Shown here piece after piece: positions 1 through 13,562 of a DNA stretch of 64,000 nucleotides (position 1 is the stretch's first letter; each line of letters starts with the position of its first letter). Origin of the DNA: Pteria penguin (taxonomy: Eukaryota > Mollusca > Bivalvia > Pterioida > Pteriidae); assembly GCA_035048485.1 (NCBI GenBank), contig CM068582.1:35492096-35556095 (forward strand), in the 5' to 3' direction. A program made the position numbers and the translations under genes. Under the pieces are notes generated by a model. It was given only the letters and a program-made list of their open reading frames with translations, ran no database searches and had not been told where the DNA came from.

Positions 1-1059
<1,059 letters not shown>

Positions 1060-1250
1060 AGACAGTTTCACCAAAAATACGGTAAAATGTTCAAGGAAAG
1101 ACTCGGCCCTGTTACCAATGTCTCTATCGCTGATCCAGATATTGTCAAAGAACTTATCAGAAAAGAAGGAAAGTTTCCTCTTAGGCCGCCTTACGAGTCC
1201 TGGCTTTTGTATAAACAATTAAGAAAACAGAAGAATGGAGTTATGTCCTC
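1060..1250 (+). CDS. P450 exon (A/B-helix region)
   Basis: Starts after CAG at 1057-1059 in phase 0 and ends before GTAAGT at 1251, leaving two bases of a codon. It encodes [18 protein letters not shown] onward through a stretch rich in charged residues ([19 protein letters not shown]), as in the region before the C helix of mitochondrial P450s. An upstream ATG in frame at 1018 lies in the intron and is not a plausible start. Confidence 0.9.
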
Positions 1251-1449
1251 GTAAGTGCGTTCAAGTATCAATCAAACAGTTTCCCACTTTTTTTACACGA
1301 CACAACATAACCATTCCTATTCTTGTATATTGTATTGTTATTACCAATACTATTAGTTGACAATAAACTATCATAATAAAATAATGAACTTGGTGCTACT
1401 ACTGAAACAGCACAACAAAATTAAAGAAAAATATATAAAGAAAATCACA

Positions 1450-1531
<82 letters not shown>

Positions 1532-4500
1532 TCTATTAAGTTATCCAATCATATTACACATTCTACGTTACATTATCTGTTTTTCTGTTTTTTCCATGTA
1601 ATACAGAGTTGGAGAGGAATGGTATAAATATCGAGCGGCCCTCAGTCAAAAGTTATTACGACCGCAGAATGTGCCAGAATATGTTGACATCATGAATGAT
1701 ATTGTGACGTCATTGGTTGGCAGAATTCGACATGTTAGAGACCATAGTGGTGACGGAAAGTCAGTTCCCGGTCTCCCGAATGAGCTCTGCAAATGGGCCA
1801 CCGAATGTAAGTGAACCATTAATGTACATTAAACATTATAAGAATAATAATATATATATTACTATTATTGTTACCATTATCATAATAGACAGACAGACAG
1901 ACAGATATGCAGAAAGTGCATCGCGCGAATAGAAAAATGTATACAATTCGGATGTTGAAAATCTCGCACAATCTCGTGTTAGTGATGATAGTCAATGATG
2001 TATCAATTATGTTGACTTCAATTACTGCCAGCAGACAAAGGGAATGTACTCTGTAACACTCGCCAACTACAAGTCAAGACTAATTTCCAGTTACTTTCAA
2101 AATAGCTACAGACTTGCGTGAATATAATACTCCTTGACTTTTGCAGGAAAGAGCTAATGTAAATAGTGTTAAATAACCGTACATTCCTACGGTGTATATA
2201 ATTCATTCATAAGTAGCAACTCCATGTCTTTCTCAATTTTTCATTCATGAAGTGCGACAACAAAAAATATTTTGAATGAAACTTAATTGACTATTTCAAA
2301 AGCGGGTACAGGACACGAAGAGAGTGTCCCACTTTTAGAAATATTGCAAAATGCTTGTATTTCACCAAGTAATTGATAACTATCAACCATAATAATGGTT
2401 TTTCACACGATCTATATATAGTTCTGGCAAAAGCAGATATATATATATATATACTCTATATACATACGAAATGGTGGCCACGAAAGGTTACATGCACGAT
2501 GCAATGACCCTATTTCCGCACTTGTTCTTGTCTCCACATTAAAAATCCTGGGAGCCGATCAACCTTGGTGAGGTTTTAAATCAGATCCTCATTTTATTTG
2601 TCAGGATAACAATAGGCGCTGTATGAATGACGTTTCAGTTAACATCATGTCCCGAATCCCCCGCTGTGATTCCTAAGCCATTCAAATTTAGTGTCCCCTT
2701 CACAATGCCACTGCACTTTATCACACACATGGCTTCTTTGCAGCTTCAAAACTTTGTTCAAAACTGTGAATTTTTCTCGTAATGCAGGGTTTAATATTAT
2801 CGTTGTTTCAACGTTATTCAAAGCTAGTTTACTAAATCAGGCGCGTATCCAAGCATAACGTAAATACGCAGTTGCGTCAGTATAGTGATTTGCTTGAGAT
2901 ATGAATACGCGGAATTTCAACTGTTCTCAAATTCAGATGTATTTTATTTTGAAAGTGCGTCCACATAATGCTATCTCACTGTGCTCCTCCGAATTAAAAT
3001 GTATTATGTTACATCATATCGCCAGTTTTAGACATACGAATTTTTTACACATAATTTCATTTCCAATAGTTAATTTTTGTAGTGTGTTTTATACGTATGT
3101 GTGTGTATTTTGTTAATTTCTAAAATTTTAGTTTTTGTCTGTTTTCAATACCATACTGAATAAAAAAACTTAAATCGATAAAAAAAAATATCGTTTTGTA
3201 CATTGCAGCTATTGCTGGAGTACTTTTTGAGGATAGATTAGGCTGCCTGGAGAACAAGATGGACCCGGAAGTTCAGAACTTCATACAATCTGTGGGCAGT
3301 ATGTTCCTGACAGGTCATCAGCTGATGGTATTTGCGGAGGTTCATAAGGCTTTTAATACTAAACCCTGGAGAGTTCATGTCAACTCGTGGGATACAATCT
3401 ATAGAGTCGGTGAGTAAAACTTAGATTAGCAAATTCCATAATTGGTATTCAGATTTGTCACCTCCAGACATTGAAAGCAGTTTCTATAATGACAAGCCAA
3501 TCCCTAATACAAATAGAAGTAGGGAAATTCTATGCAAATAAGTAATAGGTGTATCTATGATATTGCAGCGGAGGGGTTAATAGATAAAAGTATAGAGGAT
3601 ATAAAGAAAGGAATTGATTCCGACAGTGAAGAGAACAAAGGGTCAGCATTTCTGCGGCATCTGTTGTCCAACACAAAATTGTCAAAGGAAGAAATATACA
3701 CATGTACCACGGAATTATTGCTGTCTGGAGTAGACACGGTAAGAATCAAAGAAAAAAGAAAACCACGCTCAATTCATATTTTCCTCTATGAAGCCTTTTT
3801 CCAGTAAAGGCTCTGGGGACTTGACAATAATTCGATTTTGTGCATTTATTGAAATGAACCGTTTATTTGACTTTAGAATTTTGAAAATATCGAAAATTCA
3901 TCGAAATATGCGCACAGATTAAATTCATTTAAAACATTGACTCATTTATTAATTTACAGTTTTATTTACCAAATACAGTACATGGATTAATAATAATGTT
4001 TTGTAGTAATTTACATACACCTAAATTAATCTGAGTGCAATCGTCTCGATGAAGACTTTATTAATTAAAGTCTACAATTCATTTGTTTGGGTGGTCTGTC
4101 GATGCTACAACTTGTCAAATGAAGCTAATTAGGGGCAGCCATGTTATACTCCTCTATTGTCGTCATAATGCAACAATAAACAATTGTGGTAAATGTCTTA
4201 TCGGATATCCAACTTAAGGTGTAAAGGTCCAGCTAAGGGTAGGCGAGACCAGCGCCTTAAAACATTCGAATCATGATCTGTCAATCCTGGGTCAAAACAT
4301 GTTTATTTATTGTCGAACATTTCATTCCGAAGAATGTTAAAGGTACCCACATGGAAAGATGTATGTCGGCGTTGAAAATAGCAGAATGATTTAATTGGAA
4401 AGGGAACCAATATGTCATGAAAATGGTTTTGTGTTTGCTCAGGGGCTAGGTTTATTTATGGTTTCACGTAAGGCCGTCTTATGTACTGTAAGCAGTAGCA

Positions 4501-5737
4501 GGAAGGCAGACACCGAAACCAATAAAACGAACAAAATACTTGATTTAATGACTTAAGCGAAATTGGCAGGTTAAGGTGAAACCTTATCTTCTCATTCTAT
4601 TTGGTTATTGAGAAGTAAATGTAGTATTGCTAAAGAATGAAAGTATTATTGCATTTTTATTTTATAGAATGCCAAAAAAGTACACGCTCGTCGTAAGCAT
4701 GACTTATTAAATAATGTACTGTTTTATTTCAGTCCTCGAATGCCCTTGGATTTTCCATTAACTTGCTTGCCAGAAATCCACGAGTACAGGAAAAGTTGCA
4801 AACAGAAATTGAACACGTGTGCGGGAATAGACTATGTAATTCAGATGACCTTCAGAATCTGAGTTATGTCAAGGCTATCATCAAGGAAACGCTTCGGTAA
4901 TAATTTAATCATAACTAAATGCTTCATTTTACTCGGATAAAGATTACAAAACCTCTTGTAAACAATGATCATTTTATATTCCATTAGCAATAACCTATGT
5001 CCATTATTTTTGTCCTATTTTCAGAATCTACCCAGTGATACCTATCAATGCTCGAGTCACGACTGATGACGTCACACTTGGAGGTTATCTGATACCTAAA
5101 GGGGTAGGTTTGCAATATCTTGAACTCACTGCATACCTTTCTCAATAATGAGTATTTATTGCATTAAACAATGACGTTAACGAGGGTTATATCTCATGTT
5201 TACGTAAAGACTGTTGTACAAACACTCTGGGTGCCAGCCCTGTCAGATTGCTGAATAAAGGAACATAATGTATAAAAGTGCACCATTCGCCAAATGTTCA
5301 GCGTACACGAGATACATGTAGGTGTTTCCATGTAAATCAGCACTATTGCAAGTTTCCCGTTTGAAGAAAATCTTTTGAAAAAATCTGTCGGTCACAATTA
5401 TGAAAACACAAAATAAATAATAAAGTGAATGCTGAAATAGTTTAGCATTACTAGGATGAGAATCCTTCATTACAATTCATTATGTAAACATCATTCATTT
5501 ATTTTACAGACCTGTATCTTACTGAACGCCTACACAATGGCTCACGACGAACAACATTTTCCTAATGCAGAAACTTTTATTCCTGAAAGATGGTTAAGAA
5601 GTGAATCGATAGATGTTAACCCATTCAGTATGTTGCCGTTCGGCTTTGGTTCTAGAATGTGTGTTGGCAGGAGGATAGCCGAACAGGAATTGTACCTGGC
5701 TCTCATCCGAGTAAGCTTTATACCTATTCATTGAAGT

Positions 5738-5814
<77 letters not shown>

Positions 5815-6139
5815 TGCTTTTTAAGAAGAACTATTGTCTAATTTCATATTTTATTGAGAAACCTTTTAATTACATTTTAATTACAGTTTCATTTTTTATT
5901 TAAGTTTAAACATTTGGCAATCAAAAAGTGAGTTAACTGTACAAAAATAGATATCAGTGCATTGATTTAAATTGAAAATTCAAGATATTACATTATACTT
6001 ATGTTACTGTCATTCTGATTTTCAGATTGCACAGTCGTTTTGGTTACAACCCTCTTCATCAAACACAGATTTGAAGCCAATCTTGCGAACTGTATTATCT
6101 TTGGGTGAACAAATTCCTGTCGAGTTTATGGACCGATAA
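1060..6139 (+). CDS. Mitochondrial-clan cytochrome P450, 3' eight exons (5' partial)
   Basis: Heme-thiolate monooxygenase. Exons 1060-1250, 1607-1806, 3209-3409, 3569-3738, 4733-4896, 5025-5103, 5510-5710 and 6026-6139 join with compatible phases into 439 codons plus TAA. Visible motifs, numbered in this partial protein: C-helix WYKYR (69-73), I-helix SGVDT (250-254), ExxR in KETLR (306-309), PERW (360-363) and heme loop [10 protein letters not shown] with Cys386 as ligand. The CxGRRxAE ending of the heme loop and two K-helix lysines (301, 305) are typical of mitochondrial P450s, which take electrons from adrenodoxin-type ferredoxin at the matrix face of the inner membrane; that role is family knowledge. 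Family members are about 500-530 residues, so roughly 80 N-terminal residues are missing and presumably lie upstream. The I-helix has Ser where most relatives have Ala. CYP10/CYP24/CYP27-like relatives are the nearest guess; subfamily and substrate cannot be read from sequence alone. Confidence 0.93.
1452..1529. repeat. (TA)n microsatellite in P450 intron
   Basis: A pure TA dinucleotide tract of about 78 bases in the 356-base intron 1251-1606. Confidence 0.95.
1607..1806 (+). CDS. P450 exon (C-helix)
   Basis: Acceptor ATACAG at 1601-1606, donor GTAAGT at 1807. The first base completes the Ser codon split with the previous exon. It encodes [18 protein letters not shown], whose WxxxR contacts a heme propionate in this family, then NELCKWATE at the 3' end. 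Confidence 0.93.
1807..3208 (+). other. P450 intron, 1.4 kb
   Basis: Largest intron seen. It contains GACA repeats near 1890, a short AT tract at 2432-2452 and otherwise unremarkable AT-rich sequence. No alternative exon is recognised. Confidence 0.8.
3209..3409 (+). CDS. P450 exon (E-G helix region)
   Basis: Acceptor TTGCAG ends at 3208; donor GTGAGT begins at 3410. It continues the preceding exon as [15 protein letters not shown], a very typical mitochondrial-clan E-helix block, and runs to [16 protein letters not shown]. Confidence 0.93.
3569..3738 (+). CDS. P450 exon (G to I helix)
   Basis: Acceptor ATTGCAG ends at 3568; donor GTAAGA begins at 3739. It ends exactly within the I helix, [10 protein letters not shown], after which the next exon supplies SSNALGF. 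The acidic DSDSEENKG loop fits the G-H region. Confidence 0.92.
3739..4732 (+). other. P450 intron, 1.0 kb
   Basis: Splits the I helix between the conserved Thr and the following Ser-Ser. Nothing else is recognisable inside. Confidence 0.8.
4733..4896 (+). CDS. P450 exon (I to K helix)
   Basis: Acceptor TTTCAG ends at 4732; donor GTAATA begins at 4897. It starts [19 protein letters not shown] and ends in the K helix [10 protein letters not shown], with the Arg of ExxR split across the next intron. Confidence 0.93.
5025..5103 (+). CDS. P450 exon (short, post-K-helix)
   Basis: Only 79 bases. Acceptor TTTTCAG ends at 5024; donor GTAGGT begins at 5104. It encodes R(309)[15 protein letters not shown] and GGYLIPKG, the beta strands between ExxR and the meander. 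Confidence 0.92.
5510..5710 (+). CDS. P450 exon (meander and heme-binding loop)
   Basis: Acceptor TTTTACAG ends at 5509; donor GTAAGC begins at 5711. It is 67 codons in phase 0/0, containing FIPERWL and the heme loop [17 protein letters not shown] with the axial Cys. Confidence 0.96.
5742..5811. repeat. (TA)n microsatellite in last P450 intron
   Basis: An uninterrupted dinucleotide tract of about 70 bases, about 30 bases after the donor at 5711. Confidence 0.95.
6026..6139 (+). CDS. P450 terminal exon
   Basis: Acceptor TTTTCAG ends at 6025. It encodes 37 residues, [11 protein letters not shown] to PVEFMDR, then TAA at 6137-6139. Related proteins end in a similar F-x-F/M-I/M-D-R. The last codons and stop lie inside a 41-bp tandem duplication. 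No clear AATAAA was seen soon after. Confidence 0.85.
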   Translation: MAQSFWLQPSSSNTDLKPILRTVLSLGEQIPVEFMDR

Positions 6140-6207
6140 AGGGAATAATACGACATGGTGAATGCATTATGGACCGATAAAGGGAATAATACGACATGGT
6201 GAATGCA
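6126..6207 (+). repeat. 41-bp tandem duplication across P450 stop codon
   Basis: Two identical 41-base units, 6126-6166 and 6167-6207. Each contains ATGGACCGATAA. The first supplies the stop; the second falls in the 3' UTR. Confidence 0.95.
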
Positions 6208-6650
6208 ACCTTCAATCAATTTCTTCGACAAGAAGAACTTTCGCAAACTCTCGTTTATACGAGATTCGAGCAAATGACAGACTTCCCAAATCATTGTGCA
6301 ATTGGATTGTTCTGAGATAGACTACAATTAGAATGATTTCTATTGAACACAATATCTCAATTATTATTTATTAAGATATTTGTCTCAGAACAAAAGTGGA
6401 AGAAAGGACTTCCGGTTTCATTTCGAGTGTGATAATATCGGACTAGACGGGTACATAAATCTCGCATTGTGATATAACGCTATGGACAATGACGTATAAT
6501 CACAAACTGCCTTGATGACTACAACAAGCTTCTTGACGAACAAGCATTTCAGAGTTTTCGAATCAATGCAAGATATATTTTATTGAAAGGTACTGTTGGA
6601 AAAGCTGAAAGACAAATCCTTGCTACTTCAGCTTTGAGGAGTAGTATATA

Positions 6651-6722
<72 letters not shown>

Positions 6723-8189
6723 GTTAAGCAGATTATTTCCGACTTACTTTTTGTGTTGTTATGTTAGTTTGTTTGTGTTTATATCGACAAATGACATTGT
6801 CATGTTTTTCTTGTTTTTCATTCTTATTTAAATCAGGGAATCTGTAAAAGATCGTTTTAGTAAAACGCATGCATTGTCCTATTAGTTTTATTAGTTGTGA
6901 AATTATACATTATACCATTTGATATTTAACGACGACTAAAATGTATAAAAACATTTACTACAATACATCTTTAAATCGACAATATATTAACAAGTATTTT
7001 TAGAATTAAAACGCACAATGAAAGAGTGATCATAATGCAGAAAATGGGAAACAAAGTATAAGGTTTTGACGGATTTCTTTTATAATGTTAAAAGTGCAAT
7101 AAATTCAATGTATCATGCATCATGACACAAATATTAAGATTTTCTTCATGCAACTGGACCATATATAACCTATCATTTTATGTAATTAAACAGGTGGCAA
7201 TACCGCTTGGCCTTTTTGGTGCACCTGGGGCCTGGTGGTTAATGTTGCTTTACACCTGAGTCAAACTATTGTTTTGTATTATTTATATTACTTTGACTAC
7301 AGAAGGCCCTATTGTTTGGTATCAGTATCAAGTTCATTCTGAACTTGTTCATCCATATGCCATGGGTCGACCTAGTATTGACTTTTACAGGGAAAAGTTT
7401 TAAAAGTACTTTCAAGTTTATTTACCAAGTAAGAGTAAAATGCAAGTGACAGCGAATAAACATATACATATAGATAATATAGATTTCTAAAAAATATTAT
7501 ATATTGAAGATCACACTTCACATGTAAATGTATATACGGAAACATTAATACATGTCAAGATCTGTTTACTACAACCATTGTCTTTCTATCGCTGTAAATT
7601 ATTGTCGACTACGGAACTGACAACATAATCTTTGTTGTTCTTCATTTCTCCAGATTTGCCAGTATTATTTTGCATAATGTTTTTGTATATAATGGTACCT
7701 CATTCATGTAAAGTGGCACAGCAAAATGTGTTACATATGGAATAATAAACGTCACAAATCCTTGACTAGTGATTTGCTTTTATAACCATAATAAAATACG
7801 AAGATTTCTATTACAGGTCCATATAAGAATCAAGTAGGAATGGAACACTACAAAAAATGAAACAAAATGCAGAACTTTTTTATACCTTTTTAAATACACA
7901 TGGGTGTATATTCAGGAAAATTAGAATACTTTTTAGGCATAAATATTCAACTTCAATTTATTTTCACAAATTATTATTTAGAAAGGGAAATTTCAAAAAC
8001 TTCCCAAATGTCCCAAACATTTCAACCACTATTACAGATCAAGAATCTTTTTTGTTCTATTAATGTTCTAGCAAATCATTTCTTTGTTTTGAAAGTGACC
8101 AACCTGATGTATTCTTGTGTATAAATAAAATGTTCTGCAAAGTTTTCTTACTTAATTAGTGGGCTTTGCCTTATTCTTAGATGGGCCCG
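6208..8189. other. P450 3' flank, no gene seen
   Basis: AT-rich sequence with a (TA)n tract at 6645-6718. Part of it is presumably P450 3' UTR, but the polyadenylation site is not identified. Confidence 0.55.
6645..6718. repeat. (TA)n microsatellite
   Basis: TA dinucleotide tract of about 74 bases with one phase slip near 6657. Confidence 0.95.
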
Positions 8190-8250
8190 TATGTCCTATG
8201 GTTTCATGATTTTTGGACTTGTGGTTTGGATTTATCCATCATCTTTACAT
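8190..8250 (+). mobile_element. PLE 3'-end fragment (61 bp)
   Basis: Matches the last 61 bases of the 3' UTR of the two PLE copies at 29.4 and 50.8 kb nearly base for base (GTATGTCCTATGGTTTCATG through CATCTTTACAT). It ends where those copies end, so it looks like a severely 5'-truncated insertion. No RT sequence precedes it. Confidence 0.8.
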
Positions 8251-11086
8251 GTAATCGGAAAAATATTTATAGGAATGATATTAATTTCTTTATTTATCAC
8301 AAGATTTTGGAGATTTTATAATTTGCAAATGTGACAGTGCTGTGTGGTATTTGCAGCTCAGTGTTAAATCGGTATTGTTGTATACTCAGTACTAAAGCGA
8401 ATTTCTGTTTTATACCTATAAAACGAAATGCGCTGTACACTTAGTACCAGTAAATGTCTTATGATTTCAAGGTTAATGTAGCCGTACAGATATGTTGCTG
8501 TAAGTATCAGTGGCGACTCTTGTCAAACAGCACAATCGGATATCATTTTCACTTTCTTCTGTATCCTGACGACAAAACGTAAATGTAGGTGTAATCTTGA
8601 AAATAATTTTATTATAGACGTAACGAAAAACGAAGTAACTATCCTGATTTCTCATGATGACATTTATATGCAATCTAGTGGCACTTGCAACTATGTACAT
8701 ATACTGAGAGGGCATTCATTTACACCTCGAAACCAAGAGAGAGACATGACAGAAACCAGGCATTCAGACATAAAACTCTACTGCTGGGCTAGCCACACCT
8801 GCCATGAATGCCCAAAAATACAAACGATACAGAGATAATTCAACAATGCATACGAGATGAAAATTGATCAATATTGATTGACTACTAATAGTGCTTTTAA
8901 TGTATATAAGTAAATGCAAAAAGTGAATATTACAGATTCACATCTGGCATAGATAAATATTTCAGATTTGAAGTACGTGTTCGGTAAAACCCTGTGCAGC
9001 ATAGTACGCGTAGTGTTTATCTAGTATAAGTCAGTGCCTTGCATATTGAATCGTCACCGTTACATGGTTATAATATAGGACTTTAGAGTCATTCTGGTAC
9101 AGATCTTTATTACCCACTTGGCTATTCATATTTCATCTGCTCACACAATTGACTGTACGCCTTTTATTATCATCTTTAAATAAAACGTAAATCTTAAGAA
9201 AACAAAAAGGTATTAAATTACATTTTTACGATGGCTATTCATTTTGTTTAAGTTTCAATATTTGAAATGCTTAAGATGACATCTTGTGTATTCGTTAGGA
9301 ACCAATAGTACTGCAGTTATATTTGATGTAGGTCATTCATTTACGATATACAACTAGGTATATTTACATTTGACCATTTAAGAAGAGGTGTCAAAAAAGT
9401 CAACAATAATATACAGGTCTTAAAAGTTACACCAAAGTCAATATTACAATAAAGAAATGTGGCCTTGAGGTATGAATATAGCTTTGAGTCTATATAAACA
9501 GAAAAGTTAATACGAGATTGTCTACCCAATCTGACAATATATTCCTAGTTTAGATAGCCCGATAGATAGGATCATCTAAAATTGCAATGTAAATAAAAGC
9601 AACCCAATAAGATCGCAATATTTTCTTTTTATCGCATAAAAGAAACTTAATGTAATTTTTGTGTTATTGTAGATATGTGTTTTGGCAGTATAATTCTAGA
9701 AAGGTTTACTTGATGAACTTAACGAATACGTTAAGAAGGATTTATATGTTTTACTTGATGGGAAACGTAATGTATTTCGTATGTTTATATTGTGAACTCA
9801 ACGTTTTTGAAATGTATATAATAACCTTACTAACTTTTATGATTAATATTAAAAATACACCCAGTTTTCATTTTAATAGCTGTTGTTTGATTTATAATTG
9901 TTGTAAGGAATATCTAAGTTATTTTGGAAATTAAACTGATAAAATGAATAGATTTTATTGTAGTTTGGATGTAATATTCAAAACTGTGTGTCACAGTGCA
10001 ATAGTAATTGTAATGTTATAACACTTTAGAGATCATTGAACATCAATAAGGAGACATGATTTGTCGAAATGCACATCTGGTGCACTGAATAATACAAGTA
10101 TATAGTTCTAATATTTATTATCACCACTGGATCGATACATTGCTGGTGAATGTTTGGTCCCGAATGGATCAAAATATTAACTCTCCGATTTCCAGTATAA
10201 AACCGATTTATTAACTTCACATTTTATGTAATATAACTTATTTAATTAATTTAAACCTAAACAAGATCAAAGTAGAAGAATCTTGCTCGTATATTTCTGT
10301 ATTTAGATAAAAGCTGTAGCGTTTTAGGTCTGTAGGTCAATATTGTGATTAGTTTACTCTTCAAATATTTACGCCCTGGACGTCTATATTTTCGGGCCTT
10401 GAGTACCACTGCAGAGATACTCGTTGCCGATATGCATTATAATCCATGAAATTAACCAAAATGTTGAAGTACGTTGCTCAAACGTGATCATTTATTTGGA
10501 AAAAAAATACCAAGCAGACAAGAAAACAGGAGAACACTTCACTTCTGTTTAGGTAATAGTAATACATAACCTATAAAATACACTAGAGAGTACACAAACC
10601 CTCTTTTATGAGAATAGGTGGAGAGGGATTTAATTCATCATTCTTGCTTTTTATTTCATTAACACTAAATAATAAAAAAGTCAGATCTGTCCTTAGTTGG
10701 GTTTGGCTCTCATGGTTTGATGAATTTGATATCAGTAAGCTCTTCACATATCTTGGATTTCCACAATTTCCGCCTTGAGGGTAGTGGAAGAAATGTGCCA
10801 GTGGTGGTACAATAAATCAATAGATATATATTTTATGTTGTTGTGTACCGTAATTATATAGATTTACCACATTTTGTTTAACAATTTATGGTCCTGTATA
10901 GTATAAATGACCATATTGACTAAAACGTTACAAACATTGAAGCAACTCAGCTCAACTCAGAATGATTTTCCTTGATGCAGCAAGGTATGTAATTGACATA
11001 TTGTGCAGTGAAGATGAAAAAAAGATCTAAAGTTTATTCGTAGTTTCTCTTTTACATCACCAGTCGCAACCAAACTTTTGCAATAA
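8251..11086. other. Gene-free AT-rich stretch
   Basis: No coding signature, repeat array or RNA gene recognised. The short open frames here lack any family motif. Confidence 0.5.
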
Positions 11087-11363
11087 TTTAGGGTAGGTCT
11101 AAATGATAATTAGTGCATCACATGATAATTCCTAGGCATTTAATTGGATAATGCCATAGGTACTCTGAAGCGATAGTGCCCGGTCACTATTGTGCCGAAC
11201 GACGGGTACTATCACTTTTTGCTACACAAGAGTTATGACATATATAAGGAGCACCAGCTAGCTTCTCGACGTCACAATGCATTTTGACGTCATAACGACA
11301 AATTTTGTGACGTAAAAGTGCGTGACCATGTTCTAAGATATTTAGGGTAAGTCTAAATGATAA
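11087..11363. repeat. 254-bp unit bounded by 23-bp direct repeats
   Basis: TTTAGGGTAGGTCTAAATGA at 11087 recurs at 11341 with one mismatch. Between them are an inverted repeat (11172-11182 with 11203-11213), a nested ATAGTG/CACTAT hairpin, and TGACGTCA at 11285-11292 with further GACGTCA-like sites. Possibly one monomer plus of a satellite, or a small non-autonomous element. Confidence 0.6.
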
Positions 11364-13014
11364 GTAATATATATTGTTATATTGTATTGTGTTGACAATG
11401 AGCAAAGTCTTGCTATGGGTAATTACTTTGAGTTAATTTCAAATAAGTTTTTTTTTCTATTGTCTGTGGATATTCATCAATGCACATGCAGCACAGTAGT
11501 TCTTCAAACCATTATATGTCTAGCCGATTCTTGTAATCATGAAAAAGAGTAACAAAGGAAGCTGAATTGTAATTGATGTCTTATCTTCTTTGAAAGATAA
11601 TAAACAAAAACTGAAATTGAAGATCTAGAGTTGATATCCATCTTGTTTCCAAAGACGTATCAGATTACGATTTCCGAAGTTGTATCCAGCTAACGCATTG
11701 CACTGTGTGTCCTTGACCTAGATTATCAAACAGAAACGAAGCTATGTCTTTGCGCTTACATTGATCTTGATTGATAGGAAATAGATGAGGTTCCCCGGTG
11801 TTTACACTTTAACTAAAGCCTTTGTCATCCGGGATCGTCAATGAGAAAAGATAAGGAGTATCGAGTGCATATCAGGTTATTGATTTACACCTCAGATGCA
11901 TCTGACCCTATGAAAAGTGACAGTATGGAACATCTAGAAAAGTCAAAGAGTGTGCCATTCTAATTAATACATGTTTTATTTAGGCAAACCAATTCTCTGA
12001 CGACTTGATAATGGGATACATCCGTGATAAAAGTAATTGGAGTTCCACAGCAAGTTGTAGAGTTGTACTTAACGGTTGACAGCGAGTAAATCTCATGAAT
12101 GTGTTGATGAATTGCCGTATTTTGATATAATGTATTGTATGTCTTTGGCTTTACTATTACAAAGTGTTGAGAGAACCAGCAACTACACAGTGTTTGATAG
12201 TCTGTTGAACACTTTCAATTAATTCTGATAGGTGCATATATTTCCTAAAAATCAAATATCAACATGTGCAAATTGCAATTCCTGAGTATGATTTATTCTT
12301 TTCTCTAATACCCATATGCCAAGGAATTTTAATGATACACCATTTATCATCAAATGATTGAAATACACTTCATACAATTTAAATGACCATTTGCCCATCC
12401 GCTGACCATCCTAAGTCGGTACTGCAACTCCGCTTTATTTTTGTGATGTATTACTATTTTCTTATTTGTTTGCTCTGCATATCAATGACAGCTTTTGTCA
12501 TGGAGTCACTTGTCTTTTAATCCCATTCTTTCATACCAGCATACCTAAAATGATGTATGATTGGGTTTCAGTACTGAACAATTTAGAGGAGACAAAATTG
12601 TCAAAGTGCTCCATTTGTATCTATATGATCTTATAGTTATCACTACACTAAGCTAATGGATATATGTTATACTTATATCCATAAATCCGACCAAATGAAC
12701 TGTTAACATGATAACACAAAAGTGGTTACTACAGAAACTACAATTAGTCTCCAAAGTGTTGAATTTTTTCTCACGATGACAGATTTCACCATTTTAATTT
12801 ATCGTATTTCATCGGTTAAGTAAGTCAATTTATTTCTGATAAAATTCAGTATTGTTCCATGCATCACGTTTATGTTACAGCGCTTGGTTAAGATGAAATG
12901 TACTTCTGCGAATTAAGTCAATGGAAATTAGAGAAAAAAAAAGTTATGAAACATAGTAAACTTAAAATTTTACAGGTCCAAATTAGTTTGAAACTAATTT
13001 ATTTTTAAATGTTT
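11364..13014. other. Gene-free stretch with one decayed module fragment
   Basis: Around 12395-12530 GACCATCCTAAGTCGGTACT and following bases resemble the ~460-bp PLE-associated module seen at 51.25 kb, in + orientation but heavily diverged. The rest shows nothing recognisable. Confidence 0.4.
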
Positions 13015-13096
13015 CAGCGTTGATTAGTTTTTGAATGTTTTAGTTTCAGCGTAGATTAGTTTTTGAATGTTTTAGTTTCAGCGTTGATTAGTTTTG
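13015..13096 (+). repeat. 32-bp tandem repeat, ~2.5 copies
   Basis: CAGCGTTGATTAGTTTTTGA begins at 13015, 13047 and 13079 with single-base differences; the unit is 32 bases. Confidence 0.9.
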
Positions 13097-13562
13097 TTCA
13101 AATTGAATCAAACAACATCCATTCATCCAAAGTAGTTATCACTTATCAAAACGTTACTGTCATTAAGATGTGAAACATTACACCTTGGACAAAATTTCTC
13201 CCAAAATTTCGGTAGCTTTGATGACCAAGTATGTCAAAAAAGTTTTCATTCTTTAAAACACTGATTTACTTATTTGACACAAATTATAACTTAAAATTAT
13301 TATAATGATAATAATAACTTTGGGCTCCAAGAGGGTGTGACATTTGGCCAAGGGATGTTTACTCTTGGCATCTGATCCAAATGGTTTCTGTATGGTCATT
13401 TTCCCTTCATTTGTTAAATACACATAAATTGCGATAGTATTAATATTTCCTTACCTGTTACTTGTATTTAAGTTACTCTATCTAGATTTAATACTGCTGT
13501 GATATATAACTTTGTGTTTGCATTACAGGACAAAAACCAAACTTTTATTCAGAGGAAAGAGC

